Origin: Daphnia carinata | Lineage: Eukaryota; Arthropoda; Branchiopoda; Diplostraca; Daphniidae | Direction of reading: 5' to 3' | Assembly (NCBI RefSeq): GCF_022539665.2 | Contig: NC_081331.1 | Coordinates: forward strand, 14,168,638-14,232,637 | DNA: 64,000 bases | Shown here: positions 12,625 through 24,600 of the stretch, one piece after another | Layout of the letters: the number at the start of each line of letters is the position of its first letter | Position numbering within the stretch: position 1 is the first letter of the stretch | Program-made: the position numbers and the translations under genes | The notes under the pieces: model-generated | Databases searched by the model: none | Seen by the model: the letters and a program-made list of their open reading frames with translations, nothing else | What the model was told of the DNA's origin: nothing

Positions 12625-13086
12625 ATGGTGAAACGCCAACCGAGTAGCGGAAATTTATTGCCAAAACGTTCCGTACCTTTCGATCACGGGATCACGGCGG
12701 CTTTCCTTCTCATTTTTGGTTCTTTCGGTCTGGCACTCGGCGGTACCATGACGGGACTGTCCTACGGCTACGAAAAAAGAGACGGCTTTACTTCAGTGGT
12801 ATTTTAGTTGTTTCGTGGATATCATCTCACATTTTAATTTTTCATTTCGTTATTAAAAAAGGCCGAGTCTTATAACCTACGTTGTGACATTGCCGGCCCG
12901 GTCATATTGGCCAGTGGTGGAATCGGCATTCTCTTGGCTTTGATTCTAATCTCAGTTTTTGATGTTTGTTCTCAGCCGGAATGGTCCAGTTGCGAAGCTG
13001 CTCCGTCAGTGCCTAGCGTCTCGCACGGTGTTGAAATTCATATCGATGGGAATAACAGCACAGCAGGTGGACGTCGATCTTATTGA
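12625..13086 (+). CDS. Small predicted two-helix membrane protein, unknown function
   Basis: Two exons, 12625-12798 and 12862-13086, joined in phase 0, encode 132 aa. The N-terminus is basic (MVKRQPSSGNLLPKRSVPFD). It is followed by a Gly-rich hydrophobic helix (about residues 21-46, GITAAFLLIFGSFGLALGG), a short loop, and a second hydrophobic helix (about 70-92, GPVILASGGIGILLALILIS) ending near Cys residues. The tail is polar and ends GGRRSY. An AATAAA at 13246-13251 could serve as the poly(A) signal. Good splice sites and the paired helices support a real gene. I cannot name the family. The architecture resembles small tetraspan or claudin-like half proteins only in a general way. Confidence 0.75.
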
Positions 13087-13629
13087 AAATCGGTTCTCGA
13101 CACCGGTTGATTATGTCTTTTATTATTAAAATTGAAAAGTTTCTGCCCTGTTTGCAGTATTTCGGTAATTTAATTTAAGTAATCCCCTTTTGTGTTTATT
13201 GCCACACGCCACAAGCGTAGCGCAAGGAATTGATTCAAAGAATTTAATAAAACCTGATTTCGTTTTACGATTAAACAGAAAGAATGGCTAATTCAAAGAT
13301 AAATAAATGGAGAATTTGTGTATTGATGGTAAATTTCTTTCAACCATAATAGTACAGTATGCTTGGCATGGGAATGAATTGCTATTGGTGGGGATATAAC
13401 TGTGCATGGTTAGAAAAAATTTCATAAATCAACCGAAACATTAGAACAATGACAACAATTTAACTGATGTTTCATAACGAAAGATAAACAGTATACATGC
13501 AATAATGCCCTGTAGATGGGTTGAAATTTTTGGTTAATGTAAGTACACACTGCTTTGGACGAAAACTGAGTAACAAAATGAGAACTGGATAGTTCTTGCT
13601 GCTCGACTAACTGAATGTTTAACAAATAA
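13087..13629. other. Convergent intergenic region
   Basis: Holds the 3' ends of the plus-strand small membrane-protein gene and the minus-strand AREL1 gene, which point at each other. An AATAAA at 13246-13251 fits the former. The open frame 13422-13625 (minus) is probably AREL1 3'UTR. Confidence 0.55.
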
Positions 13630-16600
13630 TTAAACTAAACCGAATCCTTCGCTTCCTTCGTTTATAGCTATCAACAATGCTTTTTCGAATTGTTCGTAGT
13701 TCTCGTAGTCAGGCAAACATAGCTGATTGAAACTAAATTGTTAGAAAAAAAAAGGTGTCACATTATAATTCGAAAACTATTGAGTAAGTGAAATTTTACC
13801 ATGTATGAGCAGTTGGAAGAGTTCCAAAACAAGGTGAAGCTGCGATTTGAAGTTTGGGTGAGAGTTCCGCCAATCCACCAGGAGGTAGCTGCGAAGATCC
13901 CGTGGTAAACTGAAGCAATCGTGACATTTCCTCTGTCCCAAAATTAGTGACCGCCGTCCAAAACCAACAAAGGACTTTCTGGAATTCAGGGGAAGAACCA
14001 ATAGCTGCATGGTGTGCCTTCATTTCGGCAACGCTATAATCACTTGTGCCGCAAACTAGCAGCTAACGTGTACAATAATCCATTAATGAACATCCAGTGA
14101 TGTAAATAGTTTCAATTTTAGTGATACCTCAAGCTCGTTCTCATCGAAAATGCTGAGGAGGTTATCTGGCACCAGTTCAGACAATCCCCGGGTAAACGCA
14201 TCCACTTGATCTCTGACGGAATTTACTAACCGATGCTGCGCTAGAGCATCAAGGTATCGATGTTTGTTGGCGTTGCCTACGGGTATCCTTGCACCGCCTG
14301 GGATCAGTTCCACGGTCTTAAAAAAAGAGAAATTCTTAAAGAAAGAGGCCGGAAGAAAATCAAAACCAAGATACCCGTAATAGTTTTCCTTGTTCATCAT
14401 ACTCTTCTTCAGCGAAAACAAGTTCCATATCCGTAACGTCGTTCTCTTCGATGTATTTAATTTTTGATAGGAAAAAAGGCGGGTCGTCATGCTCGAAATA
14501 TTTGTAATTGATACGAAGGCCTATCAATTGGGCAAGAAACGAACGGGTAAAACGCGCTTTAATAAGCTGGCGATACGCCGCACCCTTAATCAAAAACAGA
14601 TTTACAATAAGTATAGATCTGATTGATGCTTTGATTCTACATTACCAGGGACGACTCATAGAGGCATTTACCGACCAGTTTGCCGGCAAATTCGTAGTGC
14701 TTTAGCTTACACGAAGCGGGTATCGTTGGATTGGGATGAACTAAGGCCTGACCATCGTCAGAAAAAGTGGTAAACATACCGCTCTGTCTTCGATCGAATA
14801 TGGCAACACATAACAGTTCGATCCATTCACGGCGCAATCCTCCCCAGTCAAGCCCTAATGGGAGAAATAAAAGGTAGAATTAAAATATAAGACGTAAATC
14901 GTATGGTATTTTCACCTTGTTCACCGATGAAACTAATTTCAAAGTTTCTGCACCAGTCGGTTGTACTGAACGACTTGGTCAGTCTCATCGACTGCAAAAG
15001 AGTTTAATTACTCGCGGTTTGAATTAAAGGCAAATGATAACAACGCACCGATTCCAAGATCTTGTCCCTTTCGACGCGGAGTAGCAATTTCTCATGAGGC
15101 TTTTTTTGATGAAATTTTCGAATTTCTTGATAAAAGAAACCTTGCTTGTCTGTAAAGGTTTCCGAACCACCTACAAAAGAGAATAAATTAGCATTCCAAA
15201 AATCCAATTTCACATTAGTAGTAGGTAAATTGACCGATATTTTTCAACAGATAATGGGCAAAGGATGCAGCCATTAGATGAGCTTCTTTGCTGGACAGTT
15301 CCACGACAAACTGTGCTCCGTCTTCAATAGTCAGCACAGGAAACTCCTGTTTATTGGTGCTTTTAAGAAATGTGACCTTAACGAAAAAAAAAGGGTGAAA
15401 TAGCTTTAGTCACTCAGCCAAACATGATAATTCAATACCTTCGTTGCTGGGCATAAGCGAAAGGTGGCCAATCGTTTTGGAATGATTCCAAGAATATATT
15501 CTTTTAAGGCGATTTGTTTTGGTAAAACGGCACAAAAGACCTTCTTGTTCTTGGTCCATTTTTCTCCGTTGATGGACAGCAATTTCGTTTCATACGTGGC
15601 GGTTCTTGCTCCGAGAGCCTTCTCGACTTGAATGGCTTCACTTGTCGACAGCGCTATCATATTGAATTCTCCTTTATTAATCACATTATTGTCCAGCTTA
15701 AGGCGGATTCCGTAAATGCCTTCTTCGTTGAAAGTAACATTGATGATGAGCCGATGCATTAACTCTACCCAGAGCCATTGAACAAGGGGCCGCACTACAT
15801 CTGATGAGGTGATCGAATACGCTTCACACGAAAAAGCGTCTAGCGCTTTTTGTTGTTCCGGAGCATCATGATTCCAAGAGCAATAGTTGCCATATTCATC
15901 GCGAGGTTCTAGCAATAACTGGTGAGGAGATCCAGCAGTGCACACCACCATAGATGTCGGACGAACAAGGGTAGTTTTCGAGGGATCAGGTGATCCTGGT
16001 CGGACATGTTTGACGAATGGACTGCCACGGATGGGAATAGATCCCAAATTCACATCAATATGATATTGTCCAGCTCTGCGAACAGTAAATGTTGCTTTGA
16101 CCAAATTGACATCAGTTGCCAACGAACCCCCAATCTGTACTGCAGCAGCAACTTTGTTGGCTCCCTGCCTGATGTTGATACGTATAGAATCAGCGTCGCT
16201 GACTGGATATGGCCTTCTACTCCAGCGTTGGAAAAACTGTTGATCAAGGTTATTTTTTTATCAACAATTATTTGCAGAAGCAGATATTAATTCAATAAAA
16301 TTGTACCTCAACGGTAAAGGAAACTGTGTTCCCAACCATCAGAGGCTCATCCCAATTGAAAACGATTCGAGCATTCTTGGCCAGTGCCCTGTTTCCACTA
16401 AGCCACTGCAAGAAAGTTTGTCTGATATCTGCATCGATGAAAAAGTCGATTATTCCATGAAAGAACGTTCCGTTCAAAGCGATTGGGCAAAAAGCACGAG
16501 TCACACCACAGCTTATGGCCAAACGGCTCACGCCCCATAGGATAAGTAGAACCACTGCGACATCTTTCACTATTTTCGAAATCAAAAGATGTATAGTAGT

Positions 16601-17203
16601 TTTGGATGATCAAAGTATGCCTAAATTTGTACCCCATTTCCAAGCTGCTTGTTGCGCAGATCCTATCAGAACTTTTTCTTTTAGCTCCGGTAATTTGTTT
16701 ATATCTACGGGAAGAGTATTCCGAGCCAACAGCCATCGCTTTGCATCGTCAGGGCCGAGAAGAGTTTGAATTTTGAGATCCTCTAATCTGTAGACATCTT
16801 CTAAGTTTTTCACTCCCAATTCTGGCAATCTAACCATAAATAATAAGAATAATATTGATAGGACAGAACCAAAAAATGAATTCAAGAAAGACAATAAAAT
16901 ACTATAAAAATTTACCTCCCAGCAAGATCAAGAAGTTTTGAATCTTGTAGCCATATACAAAGAACATTTGTTTCTTCCTTATTGGTCCCTTAACCGATGA
17001 GATTATAAAAATATTAGTCATCTAGATGGCATAATAAGAGAATACTTTCACTACAGCAATGTGTTACCTTGGTTTTCAGAACATTTAAAAAATAGGTTAT
17101 CGAGGTTATTTCTTGTGTTCTTGTTTGCTCCAAAATAGACAATCACTCCAACTACGTACGTCACTAATATCCACCAGCCAATGCAACGATAGTCGACCGG
17201 CAT
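13630..17203 (-). CDS. AREL1: AREL1-type HECT E3 ubiquitin-protein ligase
   Basis: The family passes ubiquitin from E2 to a HECT-domain Cys and then to substrates; human AREL1 targets IAP antagonists. Coding-order exons: 17203-17068, 16988-16916, 16829-16633, 16569-16307, 16236-15439, 15376-15235, 15170-15049, 14991-14916, 14854-14646, 14584-14375, 14316-14128, 14062-13800, 13732-13630. They total 926 aa (human 823). Visible: an N-terminal hydrophobic helix (WWILVTYVVGVIVYFG), a second helix (VAVVLLILWGVSRLAISCGV) matching the human N-terminal membrane segment, a filamin-type repeat ending GSPFVKHVRPG, and a full HECT domain. The HECT domain has EQGLDWGGLRREWIELL, KHYEFAGKLVGKCLYESSL, FTRSFLAQLIGLR, DENELELLVCGT, FTTGSSQLPPGG, LPTAHTCFNQLCLP with the catalytic Cys, and a GFGLV end. 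The catalytic Cys codon is split TG|T by the last intron. The start Met lies just before the first helix. Confidence 0.94.
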
Positions 17204-18656
17204 ATTATTACTCTTTTATCAAGCTAATGATTTCATGCAATGAAAAACTTTTCTCCACTCTCCATGTTCTTTCAAACCTTGAACATTCGTCACACTTGTG
17301 TACGACCGTAAGGAATTCGCTACATTCACTAACGTTGGACAGCGGTACACAAGTGCAAATGTTGAATAATTAAGAATGTCTATTTGGAGAAGACTGATGC
17401 AGAAGTATAAAAATAACTAGAACGGAATGATAATTTCAGGAATCAAATCAAGTCACTTGTTGTACTTCAGATTTAGAACATCCAGACGACAAAGAAATTT
17501 TTTATTTGTTGTCAACTTTAGTTCAACGCGAATCCGCTAGGAGACGGCCTCTCTGGCTTCACTTAGGCAAAACCACATAACGGCATCATCTAATGTTCTG
17601 CTAAAGGCAGTAAAAATTTTTGTCACGTAAACGCCTGAGATTTTATAATATTTTCGCGTTTTGTTTGTAGCTTAGCAAGCGGATAATGACTTGTTAAGTA
17701 GATGCCAAAGAAAGCCGGAACTACTCGTAGCTCTACTTGCTGCAATTCCCAATCAGGGCCTTTCTTTGAAAGAATAAATGCTGGGACGAAAACACATGTT
17801 TAAAACATTTTTCATTGGTCCTGCTTTAGATGTAATTATAAATTAAATTTCAGATTGAAAAATATTTGATAAACCGTTAAATGTAATCGTGGTAGCTGAA
17901 CGAAGGAGAGAGACGAATTTCAAGCCACTTATGGCTTCAATAATCTCAAAAAATATTTCTTAACCCCAAAGCAATGTAACAAGACGTTTAAATATCTGTC
18001 ATGAGGAAAAGTCATAAGTTTGGCCTCTTTCGCGGTTGGTACCGATTACTCTTGTTCAGGGAAAGGTTTTTAAATTCCTAAGGTGAGCTTCCGCAAAGTT
18101 TGTGAGTCGTGAACACTATCCAGTGCAACATTGCCAAGTCTGTCAGTGTTTTCATGTGATGGTCCTACCCCGAAGGTCCGAATTGTCCGAAGCCCATCTG
18201 ATTGTTATTGAAGCAATCACAACTCGAATTGTATTATTTGCAACAGTTACATTAAGAGAAAGTCACTGGAAATTCTTGAGTGCAATTTTTGTGACGTGAA
18301 CGTGCGTATTTGCTTCCTTAGACTGTTGTCTACCGTTATCGTCCAAACAGCAGTAATAGTCTGCTGCGTTCGTTAGAACCGCAATGAACTTGAAATGCGA
18401 GGTGTGGCTATTTCTTGTCGTTATTATCTCATTATTGATGCATATTTATTGCCATGTATTTTCAGTTTGCTATTAGCTGTCTGGCTGGTTTAACAATTTG
18501 GTTTTTGTCCATGTGCCTCATAATCCAGCAAAATGAATAAGCTTCTTTTCTGGCCTTAAGTTATCAGCGTCTGTCATCTAATGGCAAGAAACCTCTTCAA
18601 TATTTGGTGCTTGTGTTCTTCATGATTCTGGATCACACTGAACTCCACAAAAGAAG
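17204..18656. other. Divergent promoter region between AREL1 (-) and RalGAP alpha (+)
   Basis: About 1.45 kb with no coding exon recognised. Both flanking genes start here and point away from each other, so their promoters and 5'UTRs must lie here, possibly shared. No strong TATA box was seen near either ATG, as expected for broadly expressed genes. Confidence 0.6.
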
Positions 18657-21600
18657 ATGTTCAGTAAAAAGGCAAGCATAGATGTCAAGAAATCTACCCA
18701 AAAATTTTTGGATGGGAAACGTGACATTCCTACAAGGTTTAGGCATCTAAAAATTGTTTTGGGTAAAACTTTATATTTATACAAGTCCCACATAAACTAA
18801 GTTGACCTTCCTTAACTAGATCATGCTGAACCAAATGATGCAAAGTCGCTGCTTGAAACATACTACAGTCCAGTTTTCCATATTTTTTATGATTCTTTTA
18901 GTACAACTGAATCAACCCTAAAGCAAAAAAGTAAGCTTCCTTCAGATGGTTTAAATTTCAGTTTCCTCTCAATAAAGTCTTTGCATTAGGCCACAGAGTA
19001 CAAAGAGAAGAGCTGGATGCAGTACTAGTCTTGCTTGAAAAGATTTTGTTGCTTCTCCCCGAGCTCCTTCAGAAAAGATGGCAAAAACATGCCCTGACTC
19101 GCTTATTCAAGCGTCTTTTGCATCCAGCCAACAATACGAAACTCCGGAAAGATTCGATGAAGTATTGTTATCAATAATTTATCTGACTCTGAATTTTTTT
19201 TTACAAGTTTCTGATTTTTGTGTAGATTGTTTATTTTGTGGTATCAAATCTTGGGAGAGCAAGCAGATGGTGGCATTCATTCCATGTTTGCCTGCTTAGT
19301 TCCAGGATTTCCTCACCAGCCTGCTTACTCATATCCCAACGGTGCACCAAGTGAGTACTTTCAGTGTCTTAAATTTATAGCCAAATCAAATTTATTAACC
19401 TTTTGTAAATAACGAAAATAGGCGTTGCAATTGCGACAGAGCTTTTACCACTCATTCCACCACAGGCCGGTGAAAAAGGGATAGACGATTCTTGCAGATT
19501 TTATTTGGACTCGTTGATGGAGTTTATGATTACCCAGGTAAATCTTCGTCTCTCTTATAAGGAAACCGTATAAAGAAAAGCCATCATGTTTTTCTAGGTG
19601 ATGCGGATCGAATGGAGAGATAAACATTTAGGCCGGCCACAGCGTTGTTTCTCCTTTCTGCTTCAAAAATTTCAGACCTACTACCTTCCACATATATTCC
19701 CGGAAATTTCGGATCGGACCAACGTCTACCGGCCTGATTTAGGTGCGTTGGTGTATCGCTCATCACGCAGAAATGATTATTTTTTAATTAAATTGATTTA
19801 TGTTTTTATAAAAAATACATTATATATTTATTTACTTATTTTTATGTTTTTGTTTTTCAGACATAACGAATCTTCGGCGTCTTGGTCCGCATGATCCAAG
19901 CAGCAATTCCAAACAGCCTTTTATTTCCTGCCGAGTGGTCGTGTTAAAGTGGTTAGCTAATCTCACCCATGTCCCACATTCTACCCACCATCAGGATACT
20001 CCCTTCGCAACTTGTGCCGCATTTCTTCCACAGCATCTTGGCTCTCCGGCCATGGACTCCTCATTCTACAGTCAAATATCAGAAAAGGAGGCTCCATCAT
20101 ACATGAGGTAGATTTGCTTTGTTTAGTTTGTAAACACAGATTTTAATATTAGACTTTTTCCCTATGCCAAAATCAGCGAACAACACCGAAACGAAGTAAC
20201 AGTTGTCCAAGATGTACTCTTTGGTTCTCGAGAGAACGTTAATCTTGTGGTGGAGCTGTATCGGCAGGCATTTTTATTGCCTTTACAACAGTCTCCAAGC
20301 ATCCGAAAAATTCTGTCTTTGTATCGGGATTGGATCCACAGAAAGGTTTTAATTGTACCTTTTTTCTTCTCATTTGAATAATTTTGACGCAATGGTTCTT
20401 TGTATAGGTTGATGCTCCTCCTTTCATGTGTGAGCCGATAGAAGATTCAGGACCGAAACGTAATGTTTCAAGAGAACAAACACATGTTTATGCTGGGATG
20501 CAAGTATGAAATTCGCTAGTTGTTTTGATACGGATATTAAATAGTATCTATGATTTTTCTGTTTCAGAATGCCTTGCAAATTTTCATTACGCAAGTGGCT
20601 AGTGTGTTTATGAGTTGGGTACCTCAGGGGTCTTTGGTTTTCCTGGAAGAGCAGGTGGATATATGCAAAAGGGTTTTGAACATATACCGTTATATGGTTA
20701 TGAACTCTCCAATGGAACAAAAAACTTGGTAAATCTTATCTCTTGTTCAGCTATTATGAAGAGAAAATTAATTCATTTGCTGTTTCCAGGGAGCAGTTGC
20801 TTCTCGTTCTGCTACAGGTCACCTCACAAGTACTTGGCAACAAAGTACCTGACAAAAAAGAAGATACACTAGGCAATCGCCTAGCCCCGGCATTGTTCCA
20901 GACGCTCATTGTTACCTGGATACGCGCCAACCTTAATGTCATTATTACGGTAGATCTCTGGGATCAGTTCGTCCAGACTCTTTCAGGACTCACTGTTTGG
21001 GAAGAACTTATTCGTGAATGGGCGGTAAATAATTAAACCAATTAATTAAGACTTTACCATATTTATTTGTTGTTATTCAGAAAACGATGGATATTCTTAC
21101 AAGAGTGTTGGCGAAGAACTTGTACCACTTGGATCTAAGTGACCTTCCGCTGGATCGTCTAAGTGAACAGAAAGCCAAGAAAAGAAGAGCTGGCCGTGTC
21201 GAATTACTCTCTGGCTTAGGGCCGTTTCCTCAAAACATTGTGCCCCGGAGCGGGCAAGTGAATACTCCAGCAACAACCCCAGTGTCTTCGCCACCCACCA
21301 CAAACGTCGATGCAACTGGGCATCATTCTGGTAATGCAGCACAAGAAGAGACACGATCGGCAAGTGGATCCGTTAGATCACGAAGTTCCGTCATGACTCC
21401 CGGCCACTTTGCTCATCAACAGCGTACTCGACATAGCAGCTCGGGCGACACCTCGTTAAAAACTGCAGACATGTGGAATATTCCTCGCACTGCAAAAGTC
21501 GAGCGAAGTCGCAGCGAGGGCAATTTCGCGCGCAAACATCGTGTTGGTGGAACACGAAACCGGTGCAAACGCTACGATCACATCGCAGTTCCATGTAAGC

Positions 21601-24600
21601 CAATTCAAAACTATTAATGCGCATTGGTGCTTGACGAACGGTGTAGTGCCAAGCCATTACCTACCCGTGACATATAGCCACCTACAACATAGTGTTGAAG
21701 CTTCCGAATTGTTCTCAAGATGTAAAACATTTTGGGCCGAGAGCAACCGACAAAATGTCATATTTGTTCCTTATTTTTTATTATTTAAATTTTCAGCCTT
21801 GCCATCGTCCGTGGAAAATAAAATCACGCGCATGCTGACCTCAGAAACTCTATCAACGGCACAACTTTTACGACGTCCTCTCCAACCTAGAAAACAGTTT
21901 CTTCGAAAGCGTTCTCGCTCAATGAATTCAATTAAGCATTTAAAAGGTGAAAAATAAAATCTTTAACCTAATTAAATTCAATTAATTTCATTGGTTATTT
22001 TATAGGATTTGATGAAAGTGGCCGGTATTCAGATTCTGAAACTGAATCTCGTTCACCTTCACCTTCCAGTGGAGTCGAAACGAATTCTTTCAAAGATTCG
22101 CCAATGCAAATTGATGTCATGGGTTTGGATCAAGGATTTGGCAAGTTCATTAAAGCTTCTGTAAAAAGCGTGAGTAATTTATTTAGTTTTTTACGATTAG
22201 ATGGTGTTGATGGAGACGCGTCTCACAATCGATCGGTCATGTTTGGCGGAAAGGCCAAAGGCTGGCTTCCAGATGTGGCCGTTGTCATGTGGCGTCGAAT
22301 GCTTGGAGCTTTAGGCGATCCCAACGAAGTCCGCAACCCTCAAATTCATGCAGCTATCTTTGATTATTTGGTGGAATTGGGGTGTATACTAATTAAGGTA
22401 ATCATTTTAATATATTTATGATTCATTGGGAGGGATGTGACATCGATTCTTGTTTTAGATTCGCCAAAATCAAGGTGTCAGCCTTGACAATGTGTCTACG
22501 CCGCCTCTTCCCACTTTCGTTCCACCCGTCTTAATTCTTGTGCCATGGTGTCAAAAGGTGCGTCTCATAACATTTGGTTCATACCTCGATTGGATTCTAC
22601 TTTTTTTCTGGAAAAAATTCAGGCGCTGGCATTACCATCCTCCTACCATAAGGGCAAGACGTTGGCACTACGTCTACTTTGCACAATAGTAGCCCGGACT
22701 CATGATATTCCTCTTCCACGGAATCAACTGTTGCTCTTTTATCGGGCTATCCATCATGCGCTCGTTGGTCAAGATCAGGTAAACAGTTTTTTTTTATTTT
22801 TTATTATTGATGACATGACATTTCTGTTCGCAGGATGCCATTAATACAGTTCTCAAATTCTGTGGAGCGCGCTTCTTTTCACTTCAATTACCCGGTTATT
22901 CGTTGCTAATGTTGGATTTTCTTCATGCCGCAAACACCATCATTTCTAACAACGACCTTAAAGGGGTAAATGTTAAATTATCTTACGCCTCTCTATTAAT
23001 TAAAGTGAGACATTTCTTTATCCAGAGCTCGCGTGTTGAGGCTATTTCGTTAGTTGGCTCGTTGCTCTTCTTCCCAGAGACTCTTCCTGATTTACCGGTG
23101 CTTCAACCAATACCCAACGAGTACAACCTTGTCCACTGTAACGACATCAAAGTATAGAAAGCTCATATATCCAGCTTTTATTTCTTATATTGTAAATATT
23201 TTTTTATAATAACAGGAACACGTCGTGGCTTTGGTACTGAAATCGGCTAAACGCGAAGCCACAAGCGTAGGCCGGTGCGTGGCCATATCCAGTTTGGCTG
23301 TGTATATTTACTGCCAATTGGCTCATGGCACAAAACACGCTAAAGTTAAGGAGGCTATTGCCGTCCTTTTAGCTGTGCTCAAGGTAATGAAAATCATTGG
23401 CACTTAATTCTAATTTTCGTCCCACAGGTGCTTTGTTTGCACCTATTTTTATTTCACAATTTAGCTTGCTTTTTGCTACGCAGATTAATGCTTGACTCAT
23501 TGTGTTTGTCGCCTTTTGGCTTTGATTGATGACTTTTGTTTTGTTTCGTATCCTTGCCCACCTATGTGTGTGTATTTGTCCGTCGCCGTATATGCGCAGC
23601 AGTGCATACCCGCCACCCAACCAAAATCCTCCTCAAATTCGGAGGTTCGTTAATTATTTTTCATATAAGCCTCTAATCCTCAAATCTTAATTTTTAAGAA
23701 CACATACCCAATTCGTTTGGCAAATTGATTCATTTTTTTTGTTTTCTTAGCCATTCTAAATTAGTTCTGCTTGTATCACGTAACTTGATTCACATAATAA
23801 CAGCTAACATTAGTAAGCTGCTATTAACCTTCTCCAAACACGGCCAATGGCCAATGTTATCAACAGTTGAAAGATTTCACAGCTAAAAGTTTAATTGCTA
23901 ATCTTTATCCTTTTGTAGTTTAAAAATCGGCTTATAGGACAAGTGGCGTGTGATATGCTTCTTCTTCTCTGTGACCATGCGGATTATCTTCTCGAGCAAT
24001 ATCCGGATGTTCCACGTGCTATTATTGAAGTAAAAAGACGTTATACAAAAATCATTTCGAAATTAACTAATTTCATTTTTAACTTGTTAGGATTTGTCTC
24101 ACACGTTGTCTGCACTAACGGCGAATCAAGGCTGCAATGATCAGACAAAACGATTGTTGTTATCCTTGTCCATTTGCCTGGGAGAGTGGTGCATGCGAGT
24201 ACCGGCGGAATCCTTGCTGAAACCCCTTGTCCAGCCGAAATCACCATCTTTATTGGAAACGGTTTTTCGCGTCTTGAAATCAGTTGCCACTGGAAGCAAT
24301 GTTGGTGGTGGAGGGCATGTAGTGGAAAATCGCCCGCTGGACATTGGTGTTGCAGACCCGAGCATTGATAATGTAGGGGAGCATCTATCAACGCTTAGCC
24401 CGTCTCAGTCTCCGCTTTCTAGTCCGACCAAGGACGGGTACAACCAGAGATCAACCAATGCCAAGACAGTCCCTTCTCCTGGAGAGAATGAAGCAAATAT
24501 TCGTGCAGTTCGATTAGCTGCTCGAATGGTTCGTGAAATTTCGTATGGAAAACAAGTGGCGAGTAAATTAATTGAATTTCTTTAATGGCTAGGTGATGGA

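Noticed and set aside
22170-22200. Possible intron (GTGAGT..TTAG) inside RalGAP alpha exon 22006-22397
   Set aside because: It is only 31 bp, removal breaks the frame, and the sequence reads through as coding ([16 protein letters not shown]).
24529-24585. Alternative end of RalGAP alpha exon 21 reading [18 protein letters not shown] then stop
   Set aside because: The donor at 24529 joins AARM to [14 protein letters not shown], which matches the family and keeps the total length divisible by three.
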